Positions 17,776-27,711 of a DNA stretch of 64,000 nt are shown here, one piece after another. The notes below the pieces were generated by a model that searched no databases, had not been told where the DNA came from, and saw nothing but the letters and a program-made list of their open reading frames with translations. This stretch comes from SAR324 cluster bacterium (lineage in GTDB: Bacteria > SAR324 > XYD2-FULL-50-16): the NCBI GenBank assembly GCA_028282885.1, contig JANQGX010000001.1:1-64000 (forward strand). The letters run 5' to 3'. Made by a program: the position numbers and the translations under genes. Each line of letters starts with the position of its first letter. Position 1 is the first letter of the stretch.

Positions 17776-19170
17776 ATGACTAACGTTTTCAAGCAGATCG
17801 AAAAGATAATGAACGATCAGGATAGTACACCCGATCAGATCGAGCAGTTTGGTGAACTCTACAATCGCTTTTTATCCAGCAAGGATCATAAGATAGACTG
17901 GAATAAGATTGATACGCCATCAAGTGATTCCATTCTGGACTATGAATCTCTTGATGAAGTCGACGAAAAGACTATTCCTGCTCTGTTGTCAGAACTGACC
18001 GTCTGTCGCCTTAACGGCGGATTGGGAACATCCATGGGATGCGTTGGTCCCAAATCAGCGATAGAAGTAAAAAACGGGCTTAGTTTCCTCGATCTTATTG
18101 TCGATCAAATCCAGACCCTGAATCAGAAGTACGGTTCATCAGTTCCGCTGGTATTAATGAACAGCTTTAATACCGATCAGGACACCCAGAAGATAATCGG
18201 CAAATACAATGGCATGCTCCCCATCTATACCTTTCAACAGAATAGATTCCCCAGGTTGCGAAATGATTCTCTGCTCCCCTTGAGTAAGCAAAGATTCGGC
18301 AATCGTTGTAGTTATCCACCTGGGCATGGGGATTTTTATCAGAGCATTATGAGAACGGGTGTGCTGGATCAATTGATAAAAGCCGGCAAAAAGTACATGT
18401 TTATAGCCAATGCAGACAATCTTGGAGCGTCGGTTGACTTAAGAATCCTCAACCAGATGAAGAAGACAGGTGCGCCTTTCATTATGGAGGTAACCGAAAA
18501 ATCCAGGGCTGATGTAAAGGGGGGGACGTTGATCAGGACGCAAAACAGGTCCCTGCGATTGCTTGAACTGGCCCAGGTGCCCAAGGATTATGTCGAAGAG
18601 TTCAAAAGTATTAAAAAATTCAAGATGTTCAACACCAATAATATCTGGATCAATCTGCAGGAACTTAAGAAAAAACTCCAAAACAATACTCTGCATTTGG
18701 ACGTCATTGTTAACAAGAAAAACCTGGATCAATTACCGATAATTCAACTGGAAACAGCTATCGGATCCGGAATAAACAATTTTGAGGGCAGTCTGGCAGT
18801 TAAGGTCCCCAGGGTCCGCTTTGTTCCCATTAAAAAGACTGATGATCTGCTTCTGGTTCAATCAAACCTTTTTGTCTTTGAAAACGGCGTATTGATGAAA
18901 AATCCGGACAGGCAGTTCGGTGGAATTCCGTTAATCAGACTGGGGGACCAATTTCAAAGCGTGGAAGCCTATCAGGAGCGATTTAAGTCGATTCCGGATA
19001 TCCTTGAGCTGGATCTCCTGACGGTTGTTGGAAACGTATATTTCGGAAAAGACATCACCCTGCGGGGAAACGTTATCCTGGTCTGTGAAAGGGGAGAACT
19101 ACATATTCCGGACAACTCCCTTCTGGAGAATAAAGTTCTGACAGGCAGCATACAGGTTGGGGAGCTATAG
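17776..19170 (+). CDS. UTP-glucose-1-phosphate uridylyltransferase, eukaryotic-type (UDPGP family)
   Basis: It makes UDP-glucose, the donor for glycans, trehalose or LPS sugars. The 464-residue protein belongs to the UGP2-like UDPGP family rather than bacterial GalU: CRLNGGLGTSMGC and GPKSAIEV, LVLMNSFNTDQDT, YPPGHGDFYQS, MFIANADNLGA, and a C-terminal left-handed beta-helix-like tail. The close relative UDP-N-acetylglucosamine pyrophosphorylase is less likely because the LNGGLGTSMG form is typical of glucose enzymes. Spacing after the CHAT-like gene (51 bp) suggests co-transcription; it converges with dgkA (16 bp gap). Confidence 0.87.
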   Translation: MTNVFKQIEKIMNDQDSTPDQIEQFGELYNRFLSSKDHKIDWNKIDTPSSDSILDYESLDEVDEKTIPALLSELTVCRLNGGLGTSMGCVGPKSAIEVKNGLSFLDLIVDQIQTLNQKYGSSVPLVLMNSFNTDQDTQKIIGKYNGMLPIYTFQQNRFPRLRNDSLLPLSKQRFGNRCSYPPGHGDFYQSIMRTGVLDQLIKAGKKYMFIANADNLGASVDLRILNQMKKTGAPFIMEVTEKSRADVKGGTLIRTQNRSLRLLELAQVPKDYVEEFKSIKKFKMFNTNNIWINLQELKKKLQNNTLHLDVIVNKKNLDQLPIIQLETAIGSGINNFEGSLAVKVPRVRFVPIKKTDDLLLVQSNLFVFENGVLMKNPDRQFGGIPLIRLGDQFQSVEAYQERFKSIPDILELDLLTVVGNVYFGKDITLRGNVILVCERGELHIPDNSLLENKVLTGSIQVGEL

Positions 19171-19186
19171 CCGCTGTGGATTACTC

Positions 19187-19573
19187 TCAAGCAGTGGATT
19201 GAACCCATTGGTAAAGCGCCACAATCCACATCACACCAACGCCAATCAGGCACAAGAAAACAGCGGCACTGGCACAATCTTTTGCTTTTTTAGCCAGGTG
19301 ATGCATCTCGCCGGAAACCAGATCTGTTACCGCTTCAATAGCAGAATTAAGTAACTCTGCCACCAGCACGGCAACCATGCTGAAAACTAAAAGAATACGA
19401 ATAGCCAGATCTACGGGTATTAATATGGCCGTGGGAATCAGCACCACTCCGATGAGCACCTCCAAACGAAATGCCTGTTCCTCCTTAAAAGAGACGCGAA
19501 GCCCTTCTAACGAGTAATGAGTGGCCTTGCGAACCCGTTCAATAATTCCGGATTTTTTCTTTTCTTTTTGCAT
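19187..19573 (-). CDS. dgkA: Diacylglycerol kinase (prokaryotic, membrane)
   Basis: DgkA phosphorylates diacylglycerol (or undecaprenol in some bacteria) at the inner membrane, recycling lipid by-products of envelope glycan synthesis. The 128-residue form starting at 19573 (MQKEKKKSGI) has three membrane spans and the catalytic block ELLNSAIEAVTDLV followed by AKDCASAAV, matching the family's E-x-x-NSAIE and AKD-x-x-SAAV. The frame extends 31 codons upstream, but those residues do not match the family. Confidence 0.9.
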   Translation of the reverse strand: MQKEKKKSGIIERVRKATHYSLEGLRVSFKEEQAFRLEVLIGVVLIPTAILIPVDLAIRILLVFSMVAVLVAELLNSAIEAVTDLVSGEMHHLAKKAKDCASAAVFLCLIGVGVMWIVALYQWVQSTA

Positions 19574-19767
19574 GACTAAGCTTTTAAGGCTTGTTGTGAT
19601 AATACAATTTTGAATAGTTAAGCATAAACCGACTGTTTTGTACAACTGGTTCAAGGTTCTAACCAAGAACTAACTTTAACCCCATTTGCCGGTCCATTTT
19701 ATTTGATCGCGGCGGAATGATTTCGGATTTGCCCTTGGCTGACAAATTGACAGCGTGTTAAATATGA

Positions 19768-20880
19768 ATGAGTAAAAAACGATCTGAAAACCAGAATCCT
19801 GAAAAACCATCAAATATGACAAACAAAATCAAACTGAGTATTCCTCTGGCTGCCGAATGGAAAGACGGGGAATTATACCTGCTGGATCAAACGCTGCTTC
19901 CGTTGGAAACCCGTATCGAAAAACAGGAAACAGCAGAGCAGGTCTGGGACTCCATTAAGCGATTAAAAATCAGGGGGGCACCAGCGCTTGGAATAGCGGG
20001 TGCATACGGCTTACTGGTCGCCATACGCCCCTTCTTGAATCTTCGTGGCTATGAGTTTATGAAAGAACTCGTAAAACAGGCAGCTTATCTCGATTCGGCT
20101 CGTCCCACTGCCGTCAATCTTGGCTGGTCTTTGAGAAGAATGCGGAACAGGGCCGAAGAACTCCGGGCAGAAAATACTGCTACTATTTATGCAGAACTGG
20201 AAAAAGAAGCCATTCGCATTCATGAAGAGGATATCGATTGTTGCCATAAGATAGGTCACTATGGCGAACCGCTTATCCGGGAAGGGATGGGAGTGCTAAC
20301 CCATTGCAATGCCGGAAGCCTGGCGGTTTCGGAGCTTGGTACCGCATTGGCTCCCATGTACACGGCACATAATATGGGCAAATCATTTAGAATCTTCGCG
20401 GACGAGACGAGACCACTTTTGCAGGGTGCCCGTCTGACCTCATGGGAACTGAAACAGGCCGGGCTGGATGTGACCTTGATCTGTGATAATATGGCCGCTC
20501 ATTTCATGTCCCGGGGGGAAATCCAACTGGTCATTGTAGGCACCGACCGGGTAGCTGCCAATGGGGATGTAGCCAACAAAATCGGAACGCTTGGGGTCGC
20601 CATTCTGGCAGACTATTACGACATTCCCTTTTACGTCGCCTGTCCTTTCTCTACCATCGATTTAAATACAGCGACAGGGGAAGCAATCCCGATTGAAGAG
20701 CGCGATCCTGCTGAGGTCACTAGTTTCGGGAGCAGCAAAGTTGCACCGGATGAGATCAAGGTTGGTAATCCGGCTTTTGATGTCACTCCCAGTTCACTGG
20801 TAAAGGGATTTATTACGGAAAGGGGAATCATTTCACCCCCCTTTCAACAGAACCTGTTGGAGACTTTTGGTCAGTCCTGA
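19768..20880 (+). CDS. mtnA: Methylthioribose-1-phosphate isomerase
   Basis: MtnA interconverts methylthioribose-1-phosphate and methylthioribulose-1-phosphate in methionine salvage. IRGAPALGIAGAYG near the N-terminus, the catalytic Cys in LTHCNAGSLA, and GTDRVAANGDVANKIGT with the catalytic Asp identify it; eIF2B-like paralogues lack this combination. Length 370 includes a 16-residue polar N-terminal extension, so the ATG at 19816 (MTNKIKLSI) may be the true start. No other mtn gene is nearby. Its last codons overlap the convergent phosphopantetheinyl transferase by 10 bp. Confidence 0.9.
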   Translation: MSKKRSENQNPEKPSNMTNKIKLSIPLAAEWKDGELYLLDQTLLPLETRIEKQETAEQVWDSIKRLKIRGAPALGIAGAYGLLVAIRPFLNLRGYEFMKELVKQAAYLDSARPTAVNLGWSLRRMRNRAEELRAENTATIYAELEKEAIRIHEEDIDCCHKIGHYGEPLIREGMGVLTHCNAGSLAVSELGTALAPMYTAHNMGKSFRIFADETRPLLQGARLTSWELKQAGLDVTLICDNMAAHFMSRGEIQLVIVGTDRVAANGDVANKIGTLGVAILADYYDIPFYVACPFSTIDLNTATGEAIPIEERDPAEVTSFGSSKVAPDEIKVGNPAFDVTPSSLVKGFITERGIISPPFQQNLLETFGQS

Positions 20881-21551
20881 GTGTCGAATACCCTCTCATC
20901 GGCCAATACAGCGGAAAATACCATACCATCCCCGACACTGATCCTTCCGTTAAGATAAAAGGGGAGATCCATAGAGCGGTAGAGGGGATTTTTTAAAATT
21001 CTCACACGGAAACTCCCCTCTTCAATACTCTCTATTTCGGCGTCATGAAATCCCAGGGAGATCCCTTGAATTGGCTGTAGACATTTATAAACAGCTTCCT
21101 TGATGGAAAATATCATCTTAATACTCTGCTCACGGGTTTCCTCATCCTGCAGCCAAATTTCCTTTTCCCGATTGGTCAGAATATGTCTGCTGATATCGGT
21201 TTTTAACTTTCTTTTGAGATCTTCCAGATCCAGACCAACTCCCTTTATCGATTGATTGCGTTTGCCAATAATTGCTGCCGCGATTCCGCCTCCGTGCGCA
21301 ATACTTCCCTTGACTGCAAATGGCCAGGCCGGAGAACGGTTTTGATTTCTGAATACCGGCAACCAAGGAATGCCCGCTTTTTCTAATACCATCCGGGCAC
21401 AGCGTCTTCCGGTTATAAACTCCGCTCTTCTCCGGTCGGAGCCAAATCGTTCCGCAATTTTTAGTTCGAGAGGGTGTACACCTTCTGTTTGCGAGCTGAT
21501 CTTTTCCCAATGAAAGAAACACTGATCTGGAAACGGATTTTGAATATTCAT
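20871..21551 (-). CDS. 4'-phosphopantetheinyl transferase (Sfp/EntD type)
   Basis: These enzymes move phosphopantetheine from CoA onto carrier-protein serines. The magnesium and CoA motifs are present: GVGLDLEDLKRK (GVDIE-like) and FSIKEAVYKCL (FSxKEAxYK), preceded by GSIAHGGGIAAA (the gSisHs block). At 226 residues it is the Sfp/EntD size, not AcpS (about 120). No polyketide or peptide synthetase is in the window, so the target could be acyl carrier protein itself or a cluster elsewhere. Confidence 0.85.
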   Translation of the reverse strand: MNIQNPFPDQCFFHWEKISSQTEGVHPLELKIAERFGSDRRRAEFITGRRCARMVLEKAGIPWLPVFRNQNRSPAWPFAVKGSIAHGGGIAAAIIGKRNQSIKGVGLDLEDLKRKLKTDISRHILTNREKEIWLQDEETREQSIKMIFSIKEAVYKCLQPIQGISLGFHDAEIESIEEGSFRVRILKNPLYRSMDLPFYLNGRISVGDGMVFSAVLADERVFDTQD

Positions 21552-22052
21552 CTTTCAGATTGCACTAAATCATTTAGCAAAAATCGGAGGGTTACCACTG
21601 GCAAATCGCTGTCACTACCCAAAATTGGACTTTCTAATGCGAGTTAAAAGTGGAACGATACCACAAATGTCTGCCATTGGTTTTGGATTACATTGCGACA
21701 AACGATCTCAGAACCCATTTAAGCTGATGTATTTTCCGCCTGATCCGTACCGGTCCATGTTAAACAATGACTTTAAATAGTTACCATTCCCCGATGTTTT
21801 GTTCAATCTTCCACATCTGAGAACCGTTACACTTAGCCAGGTTCAAACCCGTGTTTTAGCTATCTGAGACATTACTATTCGAAAATCAATTTTCTCCGGA
21901 TCAGGCTTTCTCCGCAGAAGGTGAATTCTTCTCAAGATAAGTTCACCATTGTTTTATACGGAAGTGTGTGATAGTTAGAAGCCAGTAAACTGCAAATTGT
22001 TCACTAATTGTGGTCCGTTCACCGGACCATTCGAATCGGAGCAGTCTGAATT
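21552..22052. other. Non-coding region upstream of the chemotaxis operon
   Basis: This 501-bp gap is flanked by divergent genes, so it should contain the chemotaxis operon promoter. The one clear structure is a perfect 7-bp stem TGGTCCG/CGGACCA with a TTCAC loop at 22011-22029, just ahead of the GGAG-like ribosome-binding site of the triple-CheW gene. The hairpin could affect its translation or bind a regulator. I found no tRNA or confident small gene. Confidence 0.45.
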
Positions 22053-23633
22053 ATGGATAATCTACCTGTTGTTTTGGATGCTTCCCTGGAAAACACTCTC
22101 AGATATGTGACCTTTAGCATCGGGGAAGAGCTGTTTGGTGTTGACATTATGTGCGTGGAGAGCATTATCCCTCCTCAGGATATAACTACTGTACCCCGGA
22201 CGCCGGAGTATTTCCTGGGGATTATTAATCTAAGGGGGGAAGTCATCTCTATTGTTGATATGAGGAAACGATTTGGGCTGGAAACAGCAGAAGCCACCCC
22301 GGATACGAGAATAGTTGTTATCCTCTCCAATGGAATTCTGATAGGTATGCTGGTTGATAAAATCAACGCCATAGAATCCCTGGTAACGGAAAAAATACAG
22401 AAGGCACCGCCGCTAGCTTCGCTTGAGCACAAGAAGTTTATATCCGGCTCTTTCAAGCTTCCCAGCGAAAAGATTCTGCTTATCCTGCTCCACCAAAAAC
22501 TGATCGATGATACCGACTTTATTATCGAACAGGAGCTCAAATTTAACCAGGATCTGCTCGAAACAAAATCCGGAAAAAAAGACTCTTGGGTAAAAGAGAT
22601 TCCCCTGGTCAGTTTTCGCATTGGTGTTGAGCAATACACCGTGGAAAGCAGGGATGTTGAAGAGATAATCTTCATGCCGGAGATAACGGCCGTACCGGAC
22701 ATGGAAGACATGATAGACGGTATTTTTTATCTCCGTGAATCAGTTGTGCCTATTGTAAGGCTGAGCGAACGAATTGGACTGGGGGTGAGTCGACACACCG
22801 AAGAGAGTCAGGTGATAATCATCAAAAAGCACCTCTTCGGAATCAAAATTGGATTAATCGTTGATGATATTAGTGAAATCTTTTTCATCAATGAAGATGA
22901 GCTGGTGGAATCTCCTATAAATCTCAACAAAGCACAAAGCGAGCATTTGAAAGGGGTATTCAAACTCAGCTCAGGTGAGGAAAGTCTTATCGTCATGTTG
23001 CTGAATCTGGAGAAACTGTTCTCCGAGGAGGATCAGGATCAGCTCAGGGAACTGGAATTTGCCACCGCAACCGAAGAGACAAAGGGAGTCGAACAAGAAG
23101 GCACAATCGGCATTCTGGAGTTCATTGTAGCCGAAGAACGCTATGCGGTTAAAGTCTCAGAAACCAACGAAATCATCAGGGTTTCCAAAATAGTCCCTGT
23201 TCCCAAAGCTCCACCGTATTTAAAGGGAATTATCAACCTGAGGGGTGAGGTTATCTCCATTGTTGACGTGGGTCTGCTTATTGACAGGAAGAGACGTGAA
23301 ATATCCGGCAATGCCAGGATCCTTATTGTCAATGCCGGTGAAGAGACTGCAGGGTTGTTGGTCGGCAATGTGATCGGTATCCGCAAGATCATGCTCTCAA
23401 CCTTCGAACCACCATCAGACCTGATCAAACAAAAAGGTAACGTCTTTATCGAAGGTATCGGGAAAATCGAAGACACGGGTGAAATCGTCGTTTTAATGGA
23501 TATCGAGACGACACTGCTTCAGGCCCAGTCCATGGAAGAAGATGATGAAGATCTGGAACAGGTGAGAAAAGAACTTGAGTATCTGGAGGAGGAAGACGAA
23601 AAAGCGCAATTGACTTATGTCGACAACACCTAG
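22053..23633 (+). CDS. Triple CheW-domain chemotaxis coupling protein
   Basis: CheW couples receptors to CheA. This 526-residue protein carries three CheW domains in tandem, at about residues 15-155, 180-330 and 350-500. Domains 1 and 3 have the classic FLGIINLRGEVISIVD and YLKGIINLRGEVISIVD blocks. Domain 2 is divergent (DGIFYLRESVVPIVRL). Acidic linkers separate them and the tail is acidic. Such proteins may bridge several receptor or CheA contacts inside an array. It opens the operon; cheB begins 17 bp later. Confidence 0.9.
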   Translation: MDNLPVVLDASLENTLRYVTFSIGEELFGVDIMCVESIIPPQDITTVPRTPEYFLGIINLRGEVISIVDMRKRFGLETAEATPDTRIVVILSNGILIGMLVDKINAIESLVTEKIQKAPPLASLEHKKFISGSFKLPSEKILLILLHQKLIDDTDFIIEQELKFNQDLLETKSGKKDSWVKEIPLVSFRIGVEQYTVESRDVEEIIFMPEITAVPDMEDMIDGIFYLRESVVPIVRLSERIGLGVSRHTEESQVIIIKKHLFGIKIGLIVDDISEIFFINEDELVESPINLNKAQSEHLKGVFKLSSGEESLIVMLLNLEKLFSEEDQDQLRELEFATATEETKGVEQEGTIGILEFIVAEERYAVKVSETNEIIRVSKIVPVPKAPPYLKGIINLRGEVISIVDVGLLIDRKRREISGNARILIVNAGEETAGLLVGNVIGIRKIMLSTFEPPSDLIKQKGNVFIEGIGKIEDTGEIVVLMDIETTLLQAQSMEEDDEDLEQVRKELEYLEEEDEKAQLTYVDNT

Positions 23634-23650
23634 AGTTCCGCGTCACGAAA

Positions 23651-24757
23651 ATGATTTATAAAGTAATCGTGGTTGATGATTCCGCTTTCATGAGATCGGA
23701 ACTCAAAAAGATCATTGAACAGGAATCCCGGCTGAAAGTAATTGCTACTGCGGAAAACGGACGGATTGCACTTGGCAAGATTAAAAAGCTCCGACCGGAT
23801 GTCGTCACCATGGATATCAATATGCCGGTCATGAACGGACTCTCCGCCTTGAAGCAAATCATGAGAGATGCCCCTTGCTCCGTTGTAATGGTCAGTGCCC
23901 TGACTCATGAAGCCGCCGAGGAAACCATTGAAGCACTCGCCCTGGGTGCTTTCGATTTTTTCCATAAACCCTCCGGCTCAATATCCCTGGATATCTCAAA
24001 GCAATCCGACATTATTAGAAGCAAAATCCTGACTGCTGCCATAAACAGAAAGCATGAAGCGCCGAATGTTAGTTTTCGTAAGAAATTCTACAAAAAAGTC
24101 TCTGCCGTATCAAAGATCCAGCAGGCAATCAAGATACCTCGATTATCAAGGATCACAAAACTGGGTGATATCGTCGCCATTGGTGTTTCCACCGGTGGTC
24201 CCAGGGTATTGATGTCAATTCTGCCGGATATCCCTGCCAATTTCAGGGGAAGCATTGTAATTGCGCAGCATATGCCGGAAAAATTCACACTCTCGTTTGC
24301 CAATCGACTGGATGACATTTGCCCATTGAAGGTTAAAGAGGCCAGGGATGGAGAAATTCTTCAGGTCGGCAGGGTCTATATCGCTCCGGGGGGAAAGAAT
24401 ATTAGCATCAACCGCAAGGATAACCGCTACTTTGTTGTGGAACTTAGAAGCGAAATCAATTCGGGTTCTTTTGTTCCCTCGGCGGATCTGTTATTCAGAT
24501 CTTTGCAGCAAAGTTCCGGAAATCAATGGCTTGGAATCATGTTGACCGGAATGGGAAGCGATGGTGCCAAGGCGTTGGCCGAGCATCGGCAAAAAGGTGG
24601 TCATACCATCGCCGAATCGGAGGAGAGTTGCGTGGTTTTTGGTATGCCCAGAAAAGTAATTGAAATGAATGGGGCGGAATTCGTTTTAAGCGAACAGCAG
24701 ATAGCAGGTAAAATTGTTGAACTCATCGGACACACACATGACTCTGGAACCAACTGA
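23651..24757 (+). CDS. cheB: Chemotaxis protein-glutamate methylesterase CheB
   Basis: CheB removes methyl groups from (and deamidates) receptors to adapt signalling. An N-terminal receiver has the acidic pair VVDDS and the phosphorylatable Asp55 in MDINMPVMNG. The C-terminal esterase domain shows the catalytic Ser in GVSTGGPRVL, the His in AQHMPEKF and the Asp in TGMGSDGA. Length 368 is normal. Its 3' end overlaps the start of cheR, implying coupled synthesis of the opposing adaptation enzymes. Confidence 0.95.
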   Translation: MIYKVIVVDDSAFMRSELKKIIEQESRLKVIATAENGRIALGKIKKLRPDVVTMDINMPVMNGLSALKQIMRDAPCSVVMVSALTHEAAEETIEALALGAFDFFHKPSGSISLDISKQSDIIRSKILTAAINRKHEAPNVSFRKKFYKKVSAVSKIQQAIKIPRLSRITKLGDIVAIGVSTGGPRVLMSILPDIPANFRGSIVIAQHMPEKFTLSFANRLDDICPLKVKEARDGEILQVGRVYIAPGGKNISINRKDNRYFVVELRSEINSGSFVPSADLLFRSLQQSSGNQWLGIMLTGMGSDGAKALAEHRQKGGHTIAESEESCVVFGMPRKVIEMNGAEFVLSEQQIAGKIVELIGHTHDSGTN

Positions 24758-25580
24758 ACAGATAAATCCCGCAGATTTGATCCCGATCAGGGACTTAATT
24801 GCCGATACCAGCGGGCTCTATTTTGACAAAAAAAAGTTCTACTTCTTGGAAAAACGGATTTCCAAAAGAATCAAAGCCACCAATACACAATCAGCGAGAA
24901 ACTACTTCAGATTGCTGAAACTTGGGAAGAGCGCCGATGAGCTTCAACATTTGATCACCTCACTTACCACCAATGAAACCTATTTTTTCCGATACTTACC
25001 TCAATTAGAATCTTTCATTGAAGAGGCGCTTCCTGAGGTCTGCAAACGAAAAACAGAGAACAAAGAGCGTCACCTCAATATCTGGAGTGTCGGCTGTTCA
25101 TCGGGTGAGGAACCCTATACCTTATCGATTCTGCTCAAGGAACAACTTGAGAACCATGAGAGTTGGAATATCCGTCTGATAGCGTCAGACATCGATGAAA
25201 AAGTGTTGGAAAAGGCCAAAAAAGGGATTTACGGAAAACGATCTGTCAAAGATGTCCCGGAAGATATCCTGGAGCGATACTTCGTCAGAAAAGACACGAA
25301 ATTTGAAATCTGTGAGGAGATTCGCAAAAGTGTTGAGTTTTATCCTCTCAATCTGATGGATCGGGATGCCATGAGGGAAATGGGGGATATGGACATCGTC
25401 TTTTGCAGAAATGTTTTGATTTACTTCGATGAAAAAGCCAGGAAGCAGGCCGTTAACCTGATTTACGACTGCCTGGTCCCGGGTGGATTTATATTTCTCG
25501 GTCACTCCGAATCAGTGGGTAAAATAAGCGCCACCTATAAGCTGGTTAAATTCAAAAAAACGTTGTCATATCAAAAATGA
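24738..25580 (+). CDS. cheR: Chemotaxis protein methyltransferase CheR
   Basis: CheR methylates receptor glutamates using SAM. It has the N-terminal helical domain (TTNETYFFR motif), the SAM pocket (WSVGCSSGEEPYTLS), RNVLIYFDEKARKQ and the closing GHSESVGKIS block. I use the ATG at 24738, 20 bp inside cheB; an in-frame TTG at 24714 is possible and is preceded by AGCAGGT. Either way it overlaps cheB. Length is about 280 residues. Confidence 0.94.
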   Translation: MTLEPTEQINPADLIPIRDLIADTSGLYFDKKKFYFLEKRISKRIKATNTQSARNYFRLLKLGKSADELQHLITSLTTNETYFFRYLPQLESFIEEALPEVCKRKTENKERHLNIWSVGCSSGEEPYTLSILLKEQLENHESWNIRLIASDIDEKVLEKAKKGIYGKRSVKDVPEDILERYFVRKDTKFEICEEIRKSVEFYPLNLMDRDAMREMGDMDIVFCRNVLIYFDEKARKQAVNLIYDCLVPGGFIFLGHSESVGKISATYKLVKFKKTLSYQK

Positions 25581-25770
25581 AAAACCATGGATTGAAACAT
25601 TTCAAACACCAATGATTACGCATAACAAGGTTGATATCTTCTGAAGGGGATTCAGATTTTAAGAAATAGGATTGAATTTGGTCTTTTTGTTGCTTTGCAA
25701 AGCGGATGACAAGAGAGACAGATTCGATTCTTCCGGACACTTTAAACGCTGAACAAGAAACGGACTCAGA

Positions 25771-27711
25771 ATGAGCGGGCAGGGGAGAGATAAGGACAAG
25801 GAATCCGTTCAAACACTCTTGGCAAATCTGCAAAGCGGTGATGAAAAAAAACGTAGATTTGCTGCCGAAGACCTGGGCCATTGGAAGGTGGAGGAAGCAG
25901 TGCCTGCGCTGGTTCAAGGTCTTGAAGACCTGTCTATTGCTGTTTCAGAAGCATGTGCTGATGCACTTGTTAGAATTGGGACCCAGCGAGTCGCTGAAGA
26001 GATAGCCCCGGCTTTTGCTTCGGAAAATGTTCGCCTGCGAAATCATGCTTCGGAAATTATGAACCTGCTGGGAGAACCGGCAGTTCCAGTGCTGATCCAA
26101 CAACTGGAGTCCCCCGATAAAGATGTCCGCATGTTTGCGGTAGATAATCTAATCTACATCAGCAGCAAAAAAAGCATCCATGCCCTCGTTAAAGCTCTTG
26201 AAGACAACAACATAAATGTCGCTGCGGCTGCGGCTGTTGGTGTTGGTAAAGTTGGCGAACCCGAGCACTTTGAAACCCTTCGAAAATACCTGGATAGTGA
26301 ACACTGGATGAGATGCTCCGTTATCAGGGGAATGGGATTTCTGGGCAATCACCAGGCGATAGAGGTCATTCTGCCTTTGATCCACGATGAAGACCTGATG
26401 GTTAAAATCTCAGCCATCCAGGCCTTGGTCAAACTCGCCAATCACGAAATTCTGCCTGAACTCCTGAATCTGCTTCGGGAGGAATCCCTGGAATTGTTTG
26501 GTGTAGAGGCTCTACACGTAATTCACGAGATAATTACCAGTTATCCGGACAAGGACTATTCAAAGCTTTTCGATAAACAACTGCTCGATGCCATGTTGCA
26601 ATTGACCCTGATGGGCGATGTCGAAAGCCGAATTAAAGCTATCGAAATTCTTGGTTATTCCAAAATCCAGAAAGTCGTCCCGGATCTGATCAACTTGATT
26701 GCCTGCAATGGCATAGATACCCGCAAATCCATCATAAACTCGATTGTCATGATCGATCCTTCGGACCTGGGATTGTTAAAACAGTTTCTGGAGGACCCCG
26801 ACTCGACCTTTGAACAAAAATGCGCCGCTCTAGACTGTATCGGGAGATCCACCAGTAAAGACAGGTTTCTTATCATTAAAGAATTCCTCGGCTCCAATGA
26901 CGAAACCCTTCCCCGCATTACGCTGGATGCCATTCACCAGGATTTTCAGCCTGTACCCGTAAAGGAGATCTCTGCGTTAATCTCTTCACCAATACCGGAA
27001 ATCAGAGCCAGCGCTGCCGGTGCGATGGGGAGATTGGGAAAATCAGAGTTTATTCCGGTTTTGATTGCCGGGCTGAGTGATGGCAGCCCGGAAGTCCGGG
27101 AAGCAGTAGACAATGCGTTAATCAAAATCGGCAAGACGTACGAAACACCTATTCTTGCTCCCTATCTGGACTCGTTCGGCAAAATGGAACGAAAAACCGC
27201 TTTTGAATATTTCGGAATACGTAATCCGGAAACCATCAGCGAAAAGTACATAGAGGGATTACAGGATCCTAACGTGGAAGTGCGTGTTATATCATACAAG
27301 GTTATCGCCAATCTCAGGATCGCCACGCTCGATATGGTGAGGAAAGGTATAGAGGACCCTGTGGATACCGTTCAGGTACAAGCAGTTCGGGCAATTAACT
27401 CTCTGCCCGAAACTCCGGAAACCCAGTCATTCATCCATGAGATGCTGGCTTCTTCCGCTTCCGAGCGGCTGAAGGTGGAGTTGATTCAAGTCTTGGCTGG
27501 ACTTGAAAGGTTTAATGTTGTAGATTCCCTATTGCCTCTGCTCGATGACAGCTCGTCATGGATCCGACTTGAGGTTGTCGAATATCTTAAAAAAAGAGGT
27601 GATCGCTCCCTCATTGATCATCTGAAAATGCTGCTGGATTCGGATGATGAAGACCTGGTGGAAGCGGTGGAAAATGCAATAGACCGGCTTGAATCCCATG
27701 CAAGGAGCTGA
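25771..27711 (+). CDS. HEAT-repeat protein of the chemotaxis operon
   Basis: The whole 646-residue protein is built of about 18-20 HEAT/PBS-lyase-like helical repeats, seen as recurring patterns such as RRFAAEDLGHWKVEEAVPAL, VRMFAVDNLIYISSKKS and IRASAAGAMGRLGKSEFIPV. It has no catalytic domain, signal peptide or membrane span. HEAT proteins are protein-interaction scaffolds; similar genes occur in some non-enteric chemotaxis-like operons, but I cannot name a partner. The gene follows cheR after 190 bp, and its stop is directly followed by the cheY start codon, so it is translated with the response regulator and probably acts with it or with CheA. Confidence 0.85.
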   Translation: MSGQGRDKDKESVQTLLANLQSGDEKKRRFAAEDLGHWKVEEAVPALVQGLEDLSIAVSEACADALVRIGTQRVAEEIAPAFASENVRLRNHASEIMNLLGEPAVPVLIQQLESPDKDVRMFAVDNLIYISSKKSIHALVKALEDNNINVAAAAAVGVGKVGEPEHFETLRKYLDSEHWMRCSVIRGMGFLGNHQAIEVILPLIHDEDLMVKISAIQALVKLANHEILPELLNLLREESLELFGVEALHVIHEIITSYPDKDYSKLFDKQLLDAMLQLTLMGDVESRIKAIEILGYSKIQKVVPDLINLIACNGIDTRKSIINSIVMIDPSDLGLLKQFLEDPDSTFEQKCAALDCIGRSTSKDRFLIIKEFLGSNDETLPRITLDAIHQDFQPVPVKEISALISSPIPEIRASAAGAMGRLGKSEFIPVLIAGLSDGSPEVREAVDNALIKIGKTYETPILAPYLDSFGKMERKTAFEYFGIRNPETISEKYIEGLQDPNVEVRVISYKVIANLRIATLDMVRKGIEDPVDTVQVQAVRAINSLPETPETQSFIHEMLASSASERLKVELIQVLAGLERFNVVDSLLPLLDDSSSWIRLEVVEYLKKRGDRSLIDHLKMLLDSDDEDLVEAVENAIDRLESHARS

